Notes: generated by a model from the sequence alone, not told the origin. A stretch of 64,000 bases of DNA from CAIKMD01 sp963740675 (GCA_963740675.1 CAVUFS010000006.1:124001-188000), one strand, 5' to 3'; shown: positions 44,054 to 52,371, counted from the stretch's first letter. Translations and numbers: made by a program.

Positions 44054-45106
44054 TTAGCATTGGGAGGCGCGTAGCGGGCGCGTACGTCCCGTATCTAGCG
44101 TGACATCGATCTCCGCTCCCATCAGGACCACGATCGCGGAAAGCCAAATCCAGATCATGAAGCCGATAATTGCGCCAAGCGAACCATAGGTCGCGTTGTA
44201 GGAGCCGAAATTGGCGGCGTACCAGGAGAACGCGAAGGATACGATGAGCCAGCCGAGCGCGGCGGAGGCGCTTCCCGCGGTGATCCAGCGCCAGTGCGCT
44301 TCGCGGCGATTGGGCCCATAGCGATAAATCACCGCGAGGCCGAACGCCACGATGAGAAAGAGCGCTGGCCAGCGCAGGATACGAATCGTCCACTCGATGA
44401 CGCCGGACAAACTGGCAAAACCCAACGCGCCCGGCAGCACCATGACTGCGCTGGCCGCGACCACCATGAACAGGATTCCGCCGATCGTCATCGTCAGGGA
44501 GATCGTGTTGAGCTTGACGAAACCGCGCTCTTCCTTGACGCCGTAGACCGTGTTCAGCGCGTCGAAAAGCGATTTGGTCCCGCTATTGGCGCTCCAAAGC
44601 GCGATGATCATGCCGATGGCAATACCAAGGCCGAGCTTTCCGTGACTTTGCTCCGCGACACGGGTCATCTGATCGCCGATCACTTGGATGGCGCCGCCGG
44701 GAAGAACCGCACTCATGCTATCGAGCTGAGCACCGATAGCCGCGGGATCGGCAAAAAGCCCATAGAGCGATACCAGCGCCGCGATTGCCGGAAAGAGCGC
44801 GAGGACGGAATAGAAGGTCACGGCCGCTGCCTCGGTCATTACGCGGTGACCGGAGAAATCAGCGAGAGTACGTCGCGCCGTTTCTTTCCAGCCGAGCGGT
44901 GCGATCGGTGCAGTGGTGTCGGCGCGGTCGTCCCGATCGAACCGCCGGCGTGTCGTGCGTGCGGCTAAGCGAACAGGACGCCCTCCGCGCCGGTGTGCCA
45001 GGCGCAACGCGACGAGCGCCGCAGCGAGGGTGGCGCGTGCGAAACGCGCACGCCGTCTCCTGACGGAATCGCGCCCGGAACCAACGGCTTCAAGCGCCGC
45101 CGGCAC
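44054..45106 (-). CDS. YihY/BrkB-family membrane protein
   Basis: The conserved region (TLADFSGHRVMTEAAAVTFYSVLALFPAI ... GFMIWIWLSAIVVLMGAEIDV) has six membrane segments and matches the UPF0761/YihY family. Despite its old 'ribonuclease BN' name, this is an envelope protein of unknown role. The start is uncertain. No ATG lies between the upstream gene and the first membrane segment, and I take the GTG ending at 45106, which overlaps the DUF3618 gene by 17 bases. The Arg-rich first 70 residues may not be translated. Confidence 0.82.
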   Translation of the reverse strand: MPAALEAVGSGRDSVRRRRARFARATLAAALVALRLAHRRGGRPVRLAARTTRRRFDRDDRADTTAPIAPLGWKETARRTLADFSGHRVMTEAAAVTFYSVLALFPAIAALVSLYGLFADPAAIGAQLDSMSAVLPGGAIQVIGDQMTRVAEQSHGKLGLGIAIGMIIALWSANSGTKSLFDALNTVYGVKEERGFVKLNTISLTMTIGGILFMVVAASAVMVLPGALGFASLSGVIEWTIRILRWPALFLIVAFGLAVIYRYGPNRREAHWRWITAGSASAALGWLIVSFAFSWYAANFGSYNATYGSLGAIIGFMIWIWLSAIVVLMGAEIDVTLDTGRTRPLRASQC

Positions 45107-46205
45107 GCGTATGCTCCGCTTCCTCCGCTCCGATCGGATGATCGCCGCTCGCCTGCTCCGCGCGCGCGTGATCTCCGGGGCCGGGTCCGAATTCGGCCAA
45201 TTCATTCCGCTCAACGGCGCCATGGGATGACGAAGCCATCGTGCCGCTTTCGCCGAGCGCCGCTTCCGCCGTGCGCACCGCAATGTCTTTGGCCTTGGCG
45301 TACTGCTCGCCGGCCACCTCGCGCAGCTTTTCCTTGGCCGCGTCGCTGGTGTCGCCGATGAGGCGGTCTTCGGTTTCTGTCGACGGCAGCAAGGCGCCGA
45401 TGATGGCGCCGAGGACCAGCCCTGTCGCGGCGACGATGAGCGGCTGCTCATGCGCGAAATCGGACACTGCGCGGCTCGCGGCTCGACCGTTGCGCCCTAT
45501 CTCGCTCGCGACCCCACCGACGGCCTCTGCGCTGCGGCTTGCCTGATCGGCGATGCTGTCGCCGGCGGCGGCGAGGCTGGCCCCGGCTCTGGAAGCGGCG
45601 TCATGGATGTGATCGCCCACGCGTCCGGCTGCCGCACGCGCATCTTGCGCCAGCTCGGTCGCCCGGTCCCTCGCGTCGGTGCGCAATTCCGTGGCACGCT
45701 CGCCGAGATCGCGGACAGCCAGGCGCGCGCTGTCGGCGATATCGGTGCCCGCCGCTCGCGCTGACTCGGCGAGACCGGCACCGGTGGCTTGCGCCCCTTC
45801 TGCGAGGTTGCCGGCCCTCGCTCGCGCCCCTGCGGCGAGATCGGCACCCGTAACTTGTGCCCGTTCCGCGAAGTCGCCGCCTCTCGCTCGCGCTTCTGCG
45901 GCGAGATCGCCGGCCTTGCGCGCGACGCGCTCGCGCATCATCCGGCCCTCGCCTTTGCTGCCGAAGACGCTTGCGACGATCAGCCAAGCCACGCTCGCCC
46001 CCATCAGGCCGAGCGGGAAAGGATTGTCGATGATTTGGCGTTTGAAGCTGCGCAGATAATCGCCGACGTCGCCGTCGCTCGCATAATCGAGCACCTCGTC
46101 CAGCACTTGGCCGGGCGTGAGGCGATCGCGCAACTGCTCGATTGTATTCGCGAGTTCGAGACGTGTCCGCTCGGTGTCGCGCTCAAGCTGCTCGGTGTAG
46201 CTCAT
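45090..46205 (-). CDS. DUF3618 protein with a long alanine-rich amphipathic repeat region
   Basis: 371 residues. The N-terminal DUF3618 helix (LERDTERTRLELANTIEQLRDRL) is followed by a membrane segment (FPLGLMGASVAWLIVAS). About 150 residues of 11-residue-like helical repeats follow (for example LAAGARARAGNLAEGAQATG), similar to LEA/apolipophorin-type sequences. A second hydrophobic segment is LIVAATGLVLGAIIGALLP. It sits between a holin-like protein and BrkB in one operon, probably shaping or protecting the envelope under stress (inference). Confidence 0.85.
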   Translation of the reverse strand: MSYTEQLERDTERTRLELANTIEQLRDRLTPGQVLDEVLDYASDGDVGDYLRSFKRQIIDNPFPLGLMGASVAWLIVASVFGSKGEGRMMRERVARKAGDLAAEARARGGDFAERAQVTGADLAAGARARAGNLAEGAQATGAGLAESARAAGTDIADSARLAVRDLGERATELRTDARDRATELAQDARAAAGRVGDHIHDAASRAGASLAAAGDSIADQASRSAEAVGGVASEIGRNGRAASRAVSDFAHEQPLIVAATGLVLGAIIGALLPSTETEDRLIGDTSDAAKEKLREVAGEQYAKAKDIAVRTAEAALGESGTMASSSHGAVERNELAEFGPGPGDHARAEQASGDHPIGAEEAEHTRAGGA

Positions 46206-46560
46206 GGGGCTCCTTGAACTGATCTTTGGCGACGGAGGCGTCGCGCTGGAATTGATGGATCGTGCGGGTCGGAATCATGTTGGCCGGGCGCAAACGGCTA
46301 CTGCCGAAGGCAAGAAGGACGAGGCCAAGGATCAGCACCACCCCGCCGACGATCAGCGCCGACCAATACGGCGCAAGATGCCCTCTTTCCGTCAGCGCCG
46401 CGACCGCGGCGTTGAGCAGCACGACCAGGGCCGGGATGAGTAGCACCGCCCCCCCGATGACGAGGCCGAGGCCCGTGGTGGCCTTGGCGATGCTCTCGGA
46501 TATCTCGGCGCGCTGCGATCGCGGATTCCGCAGATCGTCGATCGCGACAGCGAATTGCAT
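46183..46560 (-). CDS. Phage-holin-like (Phage_holin_3_6 type) membrane protein
   Basis: 125 residues with two hydrophobic helices (LGLVIGGAVLLIPALVVLLN and WSALIVGGVVLILGLVLLAFG) around a short charged turn, after RAEISESIAKATTG. This matches the putative holin superfamily member that commonly precedes DUF3618 genes in alphaproteobacteria. The usual longer helical N-terminus (ELARAEI) is shortened here to a few residues. It overlaps the DUF3618 gene by 23 bases. Confidence 0.8.
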   Translation of the reverse strand: MQFAVAIDDLRNPRSQRAEISESIAKATTGLGLVIGGAVLLIPALVVLLNAAVAALTERGHLAPYWSALIVGGVVLILGLVLLAFGSSRLRPANMIPTRTIHQFQRDASVAKDQFKEPHELHRAA

Positions 46561-47138
46561 CGCTGCATAGTAGTTTTCGCAGCGAACCGTCTAGCATTCC
46601 TGCTGAGCGCACGTTACGCACTGCGCCCTTGTTGCGTGGCTTAGAGGTAGAAGACCGGAGCCGTGGGGCCGCGGCGCACTGTCGTAGGAAAAACAGATTC
46701 ACGACAATGGCGAGCGTTTGCGCGAGAACCCTGCAGCCGGCTAGGAGATGAGTGCCAAGAGCAGGAGCAAGTCCACGCGGGAGTAGAAACTTCTCCGCCA
46801 GTGACTCGCCCTCCCGCTCAACGTCTCCACATCTTTCGCAACCGTCCTCGGCGGAACTCTTCGTCACGACCATGCACGACTACGCGTAACGCGCGCCAGT
46901 ATACGACCACCGCGTTATGCCAAGCGATTCGGGTTCTAGGAGCAAGGAGCCTGAGCCAAAAAGGTGCTTCGGGCATTCATCCGCGGCCTTTTTCGTGCAG
47001 CGCGGCGGGCCCCGCGTCAGCGGGGTTTTTCCTATCGCGCGCGCCAGGCGTGAATGACGGTAGCTGGCGCGCTGCCGTCTTCCGATAACCTCCATTAGGG
47101 TTGCTTGTGGTCTCTTCGGGAAGAAGGACCAAGGCGAA
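46561..47138. other. Gap of about 580 bases without a recognised gene
   Basis: The only ORFs here lack conserved features. A terminator-like hairpin lies at 47010-47030. The region should include the start of the holin-DUF3618-BrkB operon promoter on the left. Confidence 0.4.
47010..47030 (+). terminator. Rho-independent terminator-like hairpin
   Basis: CCCCGC-GTCA-GCGGGG followed by five T residues, on the plus strand. No gene directly upstream is evident, so it may be a relic or belong to an unseen small RNA. Confidence 0.6.
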
Positions 47139-47342
47139 ATGGCATTTGACGGCTCGCGCGCCGAGTTTTATCGGCAACGCGTGGCGGAGGTCCGTAACAC
47201 GCGGAACTGTCGCGATCTAACAATCAAAGGCCAGCTTGAGACCGTCGCACGGCAGTACGAAGATAGCGCTCTCACCGGCTTCTCAAGATCAAAAGCCGAT
47301 GCTCGTGCTGCAATGCGGGCACGAGCATCGGGCGCTGCCTAG
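47139..47342 (+). CDS. Small helical protein of the repeated 60-80-residue family
   Basis: 67 residues, with AEFYRQRVAEVRNT early and IKGQLETVARQYEDSAL in the middle. This is the same Tyr/Trp-X5-Ala-Glu ... Leu-X3-Ala-X2-Tyr pattern seen in the small proteins at 53229 and 53597. It is a predicted helical hairpin, soluble, of unknown function. GAAGAAGGA precedes the start. Confidence 0.6.
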   Translation: MAFDGSRAEFYRQRVAEVRNTRNCRDLTIKGQLETVARQYEDSALTGFSRSKADARAAMRARASGAA

Positions 47343-47343
47343 C

Positions 47344-47382
47344 GGTGAGCCTTAGTGGTGAGCCTTAGTGGTGAGCCTTGCT
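47344..47382. repeat. Three tandem copies of a 13-base unit at the hemerythrin stop codon
   Basis: ggtgagccttagt occurs twice and ggtgagccttgct once, end to end. On the coding (minus) strand the first unit carries the last codons and stop of the hemerythrin gene. The other two are duplications beyond the stop. Confidence 0.85.
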
Positions 47383-47901
47383 CATTTGGCCCATCAATTC
47401 CTCTTTGCGGGCTTTGAGCCGCTCGCCCATCTCCTCGAGGTCCTGATCGCCGCGCTTGGCTTGGGTAAAGATGCCGCCCGGCTGCTCTTCTTCTTTGACG
47501 TGATGCTTGACGTACTCGCCGAGAACCCTGACTTTTGCATCATAAAGGTCATCGGCCGGCTTCATTCCCTCGATTTCAGCGATCATTTTCTTCGCACTGT
47601 CGTGCTCGACTTGCGCTTCGTCGAGCATATCGTCCTCAACGTCACCGCGTTCCTCTGAATAGAAAATCTCCTCCTCGATTTTCGTGTGAACCTTGAGCGC
47701 GAGCGCTATCTGCTGAAAAAGAGCCAGTTTCTCGCGATTATCTTCGAGCTGCTCGTATTCGTCGAACCATTCCTCGACCTGCCGATGATCTTTCTTCAAC
47801 AGCGCTACAGCAAGCGGGTCGCGTTTGCCGGTCCGGCGTGTCCGCCGTGCCTTGCTTCCGCTCGATGCATGCGATGAACGCGGGTGATTGGTGGGTGCCA
47901 T
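47365..47901 (-). CDS. Hemerythrin-domain protein
   Basis: 178 residues. After a basic N-terminal tail, a four-helix hemerythrin domain shows the di-iron ligands: ALLKKDHRQVEEWF, LKVHTKIEEEIFYSE, AQVEHDSAKKMI and YVKHHVKEEEQPGGIF. Such proteins bind oxygen, nitric oxide or iron and are common in stress regulons. A stress promoter lies directly upstream. Confidence 0.9.
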   Translation of the reverse strand: MAPTNHPRSSHASSGSKARRTRRTGKRDPLAVALLKKDHRQVEEWFDEYEQLEDNREKLALFQQIALALKVHTKIEEEIFYSEERGDVEDDMLDEAQVEHDSAKKMIAEIEGMKPADDLYDAKVRVLGEYVKHHVKEEEQPGGIFTQAKRGDQDLEEMGERLKARKEELMGQMSKAHH

Positions 47902-47933
47902 GGTGGATCCTCCTCGGTCTTATATGCGAGCAT

Positions 47934-47959
47934 AACGAGAGGGGTCGTACGTCCGTTCC
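47934..47959 (-). promoter_or_regulatory. EcfG-type general stress promoter for the hemerythrin gene
   Basis: On the minus strand GGAAC (47955-47959) and CGTT (47934-47937) are 17 bases apart, 33 bases upstream of the start codon. Confidence 0.7.
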
Positions 47960-48115
47960 TGAGTTGAGAAGTCCACAAGCGTTTCAGCAGCGGGGCGAGT
48001 ATCACTTCGGCGGCGGGCTCCTTTATCACCTCCACCGTCCTCATTCACTTTGTCGATAAGTATGCCGAAATCAAAAATCGCAAGATCGGCGACTGAGGCG
48101 TCAGAACCTTCGACC

Positions 48116-48852
48116 TCATCCCGGGTCGAAAAGCTCGAGGCGCAATTCGGATTCTCGGTGCCAAAAGAGAAAGGGCTCACCACAGTCGATGCCTGCGAAG
48201 GCATCATCAAAGGGTCGGTCAAAGTAATGGTCCAGCTTGGCGGTAACTTGGTGCGCTCTGTGCCCGACCACAATGCGGTGGTACCTGGTTGGCGCAACCT
48301 GCGTCTGGCGGTGCAAGTTCTGACCAAACTCAATAAGAGTTGCGTCGTGCACGGCGAAATCTCCTACATCCTGCCTTGTCTTGGGCGGATCGAGGTCGAT
48401 CGTCAGGCGAGCGGCCCGCAGGCCGTTGCGGTGGAAGATAGCACCGGGTGCATGCATGGTTCGCGCGGCGTTGCTTCGCCGGCGAGTGAGCATCTTCGCT
48501 CCGAGCCGGCGATCATCGCAGGCATTGCGAAAGCGACGCTCGCGCCCAATCCCAAAATCGACTGGGATGGCTGGGTCGCCGATTACTCCAAAATCCGCGA
48601 CGCGATCGCGGAAACTTATCCCGAAATTTTCCACGACTTCAACGCGCAAACGTGGCACCTGGCGGCTTCCATCGCCCGCTCGGTGCCAAGCATCGCGAAT
48701 GGAAGACGAAAACCGGCAAGGCAAACTTCGTCGCGGCCAAGAGCCTATCAACCGACATTGACACGCCGGAGCAAGAGCGTGACGTATTGCAGCTCATTAC
48801 CTTGCGCAGTCAGGGCCAGTTCAACGAGACGCGACGGCGCGGCGCCGCATAA
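48116..48852 (+). pseudogene. Internal fragment of a molybdopterin oxidoreductase (YdeP/FdhA-like)
   Basis: About 245 residues match the middle to late part of formate-dehydrogenase-like enzymes: LEAQFGFSVPKEKGLTTVDAC, SVKVMVQLGGNLVRSVPD and SYILPCLGRIEVDRQ. After a one-base shift near 48650 they continue PGGFHRPLGAKHREWKTKTG and LQLITLRSQGQFNETRR. A complete enzyme has more than 750 residues. The N-terminal cofactor domain and the C-terminal cap are absent. It is clearly a relic. Confidence 0.8.
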
Positions 48853-49028
48853 GCAAGATCCCAGTAGCTGGTGAATTCATGCGCGACGAAGCACATTGTC
48901 ATCAAGAGAATCACAAGGCTGTTGATATCGAGGAAAATACCCGACAAGAGTGCCGCACGCGCTTCGCCCAACATCAGCAGATGGATCGCGGATTCCTTCG
49001 GTCCGCCTCGCGAAGCAGCTCGGACCAA
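48810..49028 (-). pseudogene. Fragment of a small membrane protein
   Basis: The minus strand reads INSLVILLMTMCFVAHEFTS then YWDLAYA before a basic tail and a stop. The pattern resembles the core of a conserved four-helix membrane protein of unknown function (VAHE..S.WD..YA). The rest of that protein is missing. It lies antisense at the junction between the molybdopterin fragment and the SDR fragment. Confidence 0.45.
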
Positions 49029-49261
49029 AGGGCATCCGCGTCAACGGCGTCGCCCCAGTGCAGACGTGGACGCCATTGCAAATCAGCGGCGGCGCCCCCG
49101 AGGAGAAAAGAAATACGAGAAGTTCGCCAGCGCTACGGTCTTCGGCCGACCCGGACAAACCGGCAGAACTCGTCTCGATATATGTTCAGCTTGCGGCTAC
49201 CGATGCCAGCTTCGCTACGGGCAACATCTATGGAGCTGGCGGTGGATTGGGTCAGCCATAA
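49004..49261 (+). pseudogene. C-terminal fragment of a short-chain dehydrogenase/reductase
   Basis: RLAKQLGPKGIRVNGVAP is the classic post-catalytic SDR segment. WTPLQISGG and, after two compensating shifts (KKYEKFASATVFGRPGQ in another frame), AELVSIYVQLAATDASFATG and NIYGAGGGLGQP complete the C-terminus. The nucleotide-binding half is missing. Confidence 0.8.
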
Positions 49262-49671
49262 CAGCGGAGAACGAGCGGGCAGTGACCGCTGATGTGTCGC
49301 TGCGTTGGTCGAGGGATTCGGTCGAGGGATTCGGCGGCGACGGCTAGCAGGTCATCGCCGCCCGGCTCGAGGTCGGCGTCGACGATTACGGAATTATGAT
49401 CGACAGGCGCTTCGGCCTTCGTGCGTCACGCCGATCGGTGACGGCTGTACCGGCTTCTTCTGATGCGCCGCAACGAGCGCGCGGTTAAGCGCGGCTAGTT
49501 CCCGACTGTTTAAGACCGCGAGGTCGAGCAAATCCGGCCGGCCCCGCTATTTCAGGGCTTCGTGTTCGACGAGCGCCGCCTTGGCGTCAATTTCCTGACG
49601 CTCGGCGTCGTCTGGATCTCCGAGATAGCAGTGACTTGCTTCGCGTCTAAGCGCCTTTCGCGGCGCATGGT
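49262..49671. other. Gap of about 410 bases with a 13-base tandem repeat
   Basis: ggtcgagggattc is repeated twice at 49307-49332. Short ORFs are present but nothing I recognise. It probably contains further decayed sequence. Confidence 0.45.
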
Positions 49672-50499
49672 TCACCCCCACATCGGGCGCCCGCCTATGT
49701 CTCGGTGCTTACCGCCTATAACAGCGGCAACAGAAGCGGCAACCGCTCCGACTAAAGTTGCGGCACCCACGCAAAAAGCCAAAACAACAGCAGCGTGACG
49801 CGCTCGCTCGATATTCTGGTGCGCACTTTCAATCGTAGCATCCACGCGCTTTTGCGCGTCCGCAGGCGGCAGGTCCGTTACCTCGGCTACGCGCCGGATA
49901 AGATACGCTCGATCATCGCTACCCACGCCCTCATGTCCTGCTGAGGTCAGAAGGATCCGAGCAGCTTCGCTTCGTGCATAATCTATCGTTCCGTCCGACG
50001 CGGGGCGAACGCCGCGTAAGAGCTTGTCCAAATCAAACGCTATGAGATTCTCACCGGCAACAGATGCGGCAGCTCCCGCAGCAGGGACTGCAGTTCGCGT
50101 GGCCGGCGAGGCGACAATGCCTAACAGCGCTGCTGTCAGCAATGTGGCGACGGCCCATACAACGATACCGTGGATACCGTCTCTTGTTTCCCTGTCGACC
50201 TCGCTGCCTTCTATAAGTCGATCACGCATTCGCCCTGAGATGTAGCCGCCAAGCCCGTAACTGGCGAGCGCGACAACAATTAGATATACGCCCGAGAGGA
50301 TCCAAAGGCCTGCCGAAGAATCGCGCCACGTTGGGGCAGTGGAAGTCACGGCTAATCCGACCGCGACGCCAAACACATCCAAAACCAACCCAAACGCGGC
50401 AGCAGCGAAGGCGCCGGCTACAATAGGTGTCCACCGCATGTATGGGAGCGACCCGCGTCCGACCTCGGTCGCCGGGCTTTGCGCGATGACGGTAGCCAT
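49672..50499 (-). CDS. Conserved-looking membrane protein, unknown function
   Basis: 275 residues with four hydrophobic segments: IVAGAFAAAAFGLVLDVFG, LWILSGVYLIVVALASYGLGGYISG, VVWAVATLLTAALLGIVAS and the C-terminal VVLAFCVGAATLVGAVAASV. The soluble part between helices 3 and 4 (VTDLPPADAQKRVDATIESA) is helical. The start forms an ATGA overlap with the 24-residue protein upstream. The function is unknown. It resembles rhizobial membrane proteins annotated only as hypothetical. Confidence 0.75.
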   Translation of the reverse strand: MATVIAQSPATEVGRGSLPYMRWTPIVAGAFAAAAFGLVLDVFGVAVGLAVTSTAPTWRDSSAGLWILSGVYLIVVALASYGLGGYISGRMRDRLIEGSEVDRETRDGIHGIVVWAVATLLTAALLGIVASPATRTAVPAAGAAASVAGENLIAFDLDKLLRGVRPASDGTIDYARSEAARILLTSAGHEGVGSDDRAYLIRRVAEVTDLPPADAQKRVDATIESAHQNIERARHAAVVLAFCVGAATLVGAVAASVAAVIGGKHRDIGGRPMWG

Positions 50500-50573
50500 C
50501 AGCGAAGGCCGAAAAAGGACAGGATCGCAATAATGACGACCACTAATCCCACAAGATAAATCAGTTGGTTCAT
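50499..50573 (-). CDS. 24-residue single-pass membrane protein
   Basis: ATG ending at 50573, with GGAGAAAGG upstream, encodes MNQLIYLVGLVVV, then IIAILSFFGLR, then TGA. It is almost entirely one membrane helix with an Arg at the end. The stop overlaps the start of the next membrane protein as ATGA, so the two are translated together. Strong ribosome-binding site, coupling and a stress-type promoter support a real mini-protein despite its size. Confidence 0.72.
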   Translation of the reverse strand: MNQLIYLVGLVVVIIAILSFFGLR

Positions 50574-50601
50574 AAGGCTACCTTTCTCCAGATGCCGCTC
50601 C

Positions 50602-50626
50602 AACACGCGCAGGCTGCAAACGTTCC
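50602..50626 (-). promoter_or_regulatory. EcfG-like promoter candidate for the mini-protein/membrane protein pair
   Basis: On the minus strand GGAAC (50622-50626) and TGTT (50602-50605) are separated by 16 bases, 29 bases before the 24-residue ORF. There is one mismatch in the -10 box. Confidence 0.45.
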
Positions 50627-50678
50627 GGCCGAAGCCTGGAGTTGCCATAGGCCAAGTGGACTACGGCTATTAACGCGC

Positions 50679-50724
50679 GCCGATGTGCAACACGTCATTC
50701 GCGTGGTGAAACTGCTGCGGAACT
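50679..50724 (+). repeat. Second copy of the 3' end of the zinc-ribbon gene at 55.7 kb
   Basis: These 46 bases match 55875-55920 with three mismatches and encode ADVQHVIRVVKLLRN followed shortly by a stop. The upstream part of the gene is absent, so this is a stranded duplicate end. Confidence 0.75.
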
Positions 50725-50900
50725 TCTAGCGCGCCATCGAGCGCCGCTGCCTCAAAATGGCCGCTAGGAGGCCTGCCAGATCGGGCATACGTTGTATCTA
50801 TCGCTGGTTCGACCAAAGCCAGGCACCAGCGGCCGAGAGGTGCGCCAAGCCCCTGTAAAAGAGGTCGGGCGCCCTCCCGCCTGTTTCCGGGGGTGGTGCT

Positions 50901-51401
50901 ATGAGCGATGCCGAACGACTGCGTGCCAAAGCTGTCGATGCTCGCCGCAAGGCGGAAAATACAGCCGACTCACATGGTCGCGGTGTGCTTCACGCCTTTG
51001 CCGACGAATTCGATCGCAAGGCGGATGAAGCGCTCGAGGAGGCAAGAATGTCACGGATACTGGTGGTCGAAGATGACGACGGAACGCGTTACGCGTTGAG
51101 CAAGACGCTCGAGGCTGCTGGCTTCGCGGTCGCGCAAGCGCATGACTACCGCGATGCGCTGCCAATCTTGGAAGGCGGCGGCCACGTCGATCTGCTTCTT
51201 ATCGATCTCGTCATGCCCGGCGTTAACGGCTTCGCGCTCGCGCGGATGGCGCGCATGCGCCACCTCGACATCAAAGTCGTGTACGTGACCGGCTACGATG
51301 ACATTCCGGTCATCGAAGCAATGGGGCCGATCTTGCGAAAGCCGGTCGACCCGGAGACGTTGATTGCGACTATCCGCAGAGAGTTGTCGACGGCGGCGTA
51401 A
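50901..51401 (+). CDS. Response regulator receiver protein with a small helical N-terminal extension
   Basis: 166 residues if read from 50901. Residues 50-166 are a CheY-like receiver: VVEDDDGTRYAL acidic pocket, phosphoacceptor Asp in LIDLVMPGVNG, Thr in YVTGYDD and Lys in LRKPVD. Residues 1-49 (ERLRAKAVDARRKAENTA ... EALEEAR) look like the small helical proteins nearby. GAGGAGG lies six bases before the internal ATG at 51048, so a 117-residue receiver may also be made alone. There is no output domain and no kinase alongside. Confidence 0.85.
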   Translation: MSDAERLRAKAVDARRKAENTADSHGRGVLHAFADEFDRKADEALEEARMSRILVVEDDDGTRYALSKTLEAAGFAVAQAHDYRDALPILEGGGHVDLLLIDLVMPGVNGFALARMARMRHLDIKVVYVTGYDDIPVIEAMGPILRKPVDPETLIATIRRELSTAA

Positions 51402-51409
51402 CACTTGGC

Positions 51410-51560
51410 TAGGAACCGCCGCTTCCTGTTCGATCGCTCGGTGACTTCGGCCAGCTTGTCATAGGCCTTAGCAACGTTGAGCATGGCATCTCTGAAGCGC
51501 CTTCTATCCCGTCCGCGATCTTGCGAGCTTCCTCCGCTCGCACGCGCCAATGCTCTGGGG
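51410..51560 (-). pseudogene. Frameshifted member of the small helical protein family
   Basis: One frame gives PEHWRVRAEEARKIADGIEGAS. After a one-base shift the next gives RDAMLNVAKAYDKLAEVTER. Together they match the protein at 53229 (EYWHAKAEETRTLADGM ... IKIAEGYERLAKTAEEM). The second part reads on antisense into the receiver gene. Confidence 0.5.
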
Positions 51561-51578
51561 TTCGTCGTGTGTCATTTC

Positions 51579-52067
51579 TTAGGGCTGGTTCGCGGGCCTC
51601 GGAGGAACATAGCCCATTTCGCTAAGCTCGACTTCAAGCCTCGCTGCATCGTCTGCTATCTGATCGGCGATCTTCAATAGTTCAACGCCAAGGACGCCGG
51701 GAGTAGACTTAGCCATCTCCTGCAAGTGCTCGCCCAATTGCTGGAGGTATTCCAACATCGCGTGCGGTAGTAGCCCAAGGAAGGCTTCCGCGGGCGGAAG
51801 CACAGCACTTTGGTTAGCGGCCTCTGAAGCTGACATGGCGCGCGTAAGGTCAGTCAAGAAGCTCGAAACGCTAAGCCCTTGTCGTTCGCCTGATTTCGGT
51901 CTGGCCTGGGAAATGAAACGTTCCAGCTCAACAGCGTCACTGTCGCAGTCGAGGGCAATCCGCCTTATCTGTTCCGCTATCTCGGCGTTCTTGAGGTCGC
52001 TCGCGATCCTCTGTAGACGGCCTACGCTGTCGCGCAGCACCGCAACTGCGTCGTTTTCGCCGCTCAT
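51579..52067 (-). CDS. Hypothetical helical protein
   Basis: 162 residues, nearly all helical and acidic, no signal or membrane segment. The C-terminal stretch AKSTPGVLGVELLKIADQIADDAARLEVEL recurs in a fragment at 53841-53960, so this is a local family. An inverted/direct repeat of GGTAGT/ACTACC lies about 60 bases upstream and could be an operator. The function is unknown. Confidence 0.65.
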   Translation of the reverse strand: MSGENDAVAVLRDSVGRLQRIASDLKNAEIAEQIRRIALDCDSDAVELERFISQARPKSGERQGLSVSSFLTDLTRAMSASEAANQSAVLPPAEAFLGLLPHAMLEYLQQLGEHLQEMAKSTPGVLGVELLKIADQIADDAARLEVELSEMGYVPPRPANQP

Positions 52068-52128
52068 CCGGGCCGCCTCCGTGGGGCATGGATAAAGGAC
52101 ACTGCATCTAACTTTGGCGATTTTTCAA

Positions 52129-52158
52129 GGTAGTTAGTGTAACACTACCCAAAGGTAG
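52129..52158. promoter_or_regulatory. GGTAGT/ACTACC repeat, possible operator
   Basis: GGTAGT (52129-52134), ACTACC (52144-52149) and GGTAGT (52153-52158) form an inverted pair with a 9-base spacer plus an added direct copy, upstream of the leftward 162-residue ORF. Confidence 0.4.
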
Positions 52159-52191
52159 TATTCCCGAATAGAGCCGGCTTTTCGTGGCAAA

Positions 52192-52371
52192 TCAGACTCT
52201 TGCTTTGAACGGCTCTATACGGAGCGAAGTTGACCCCTTTTGCACAGCTTTCGTGAGCGCGTCGATTGCTTCGCCGATCCTGCCGGCATAGCCACTTGCA
52301 ACCCAATGCACGCGCTCACCTCTGCGTTTGATCTCGAAAGCGACTTCGGCGCGACACAGCGCATCAAGCAT
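52192..52371 (-). CDS. Possible 59-residue protein
   Basis: MLDALCRAEVAFEIKRRG, then ERVHWVASGYAGRIGEAIDA and TSLRIEPFKARV. The text reads as protein (balanced hydrophobic pattern, two strands and a helix), and the frame stays open for several codons upstream. No known family and no clear ribosome-binding site. Confidence 0.35.
   Translation of the reverse strand: MLDALCRAEVAFEIKRRGERVHWVASGYAGRIGEAIDALTKAVQKGSTSLRIEPFKARV

Noticed and set aside
45107..45451. Upstream extension of the BrkB frame
   Set aside because: It overlaps the conserved DUF3618 gene and is Arg/Ser-rich shadow sequence.
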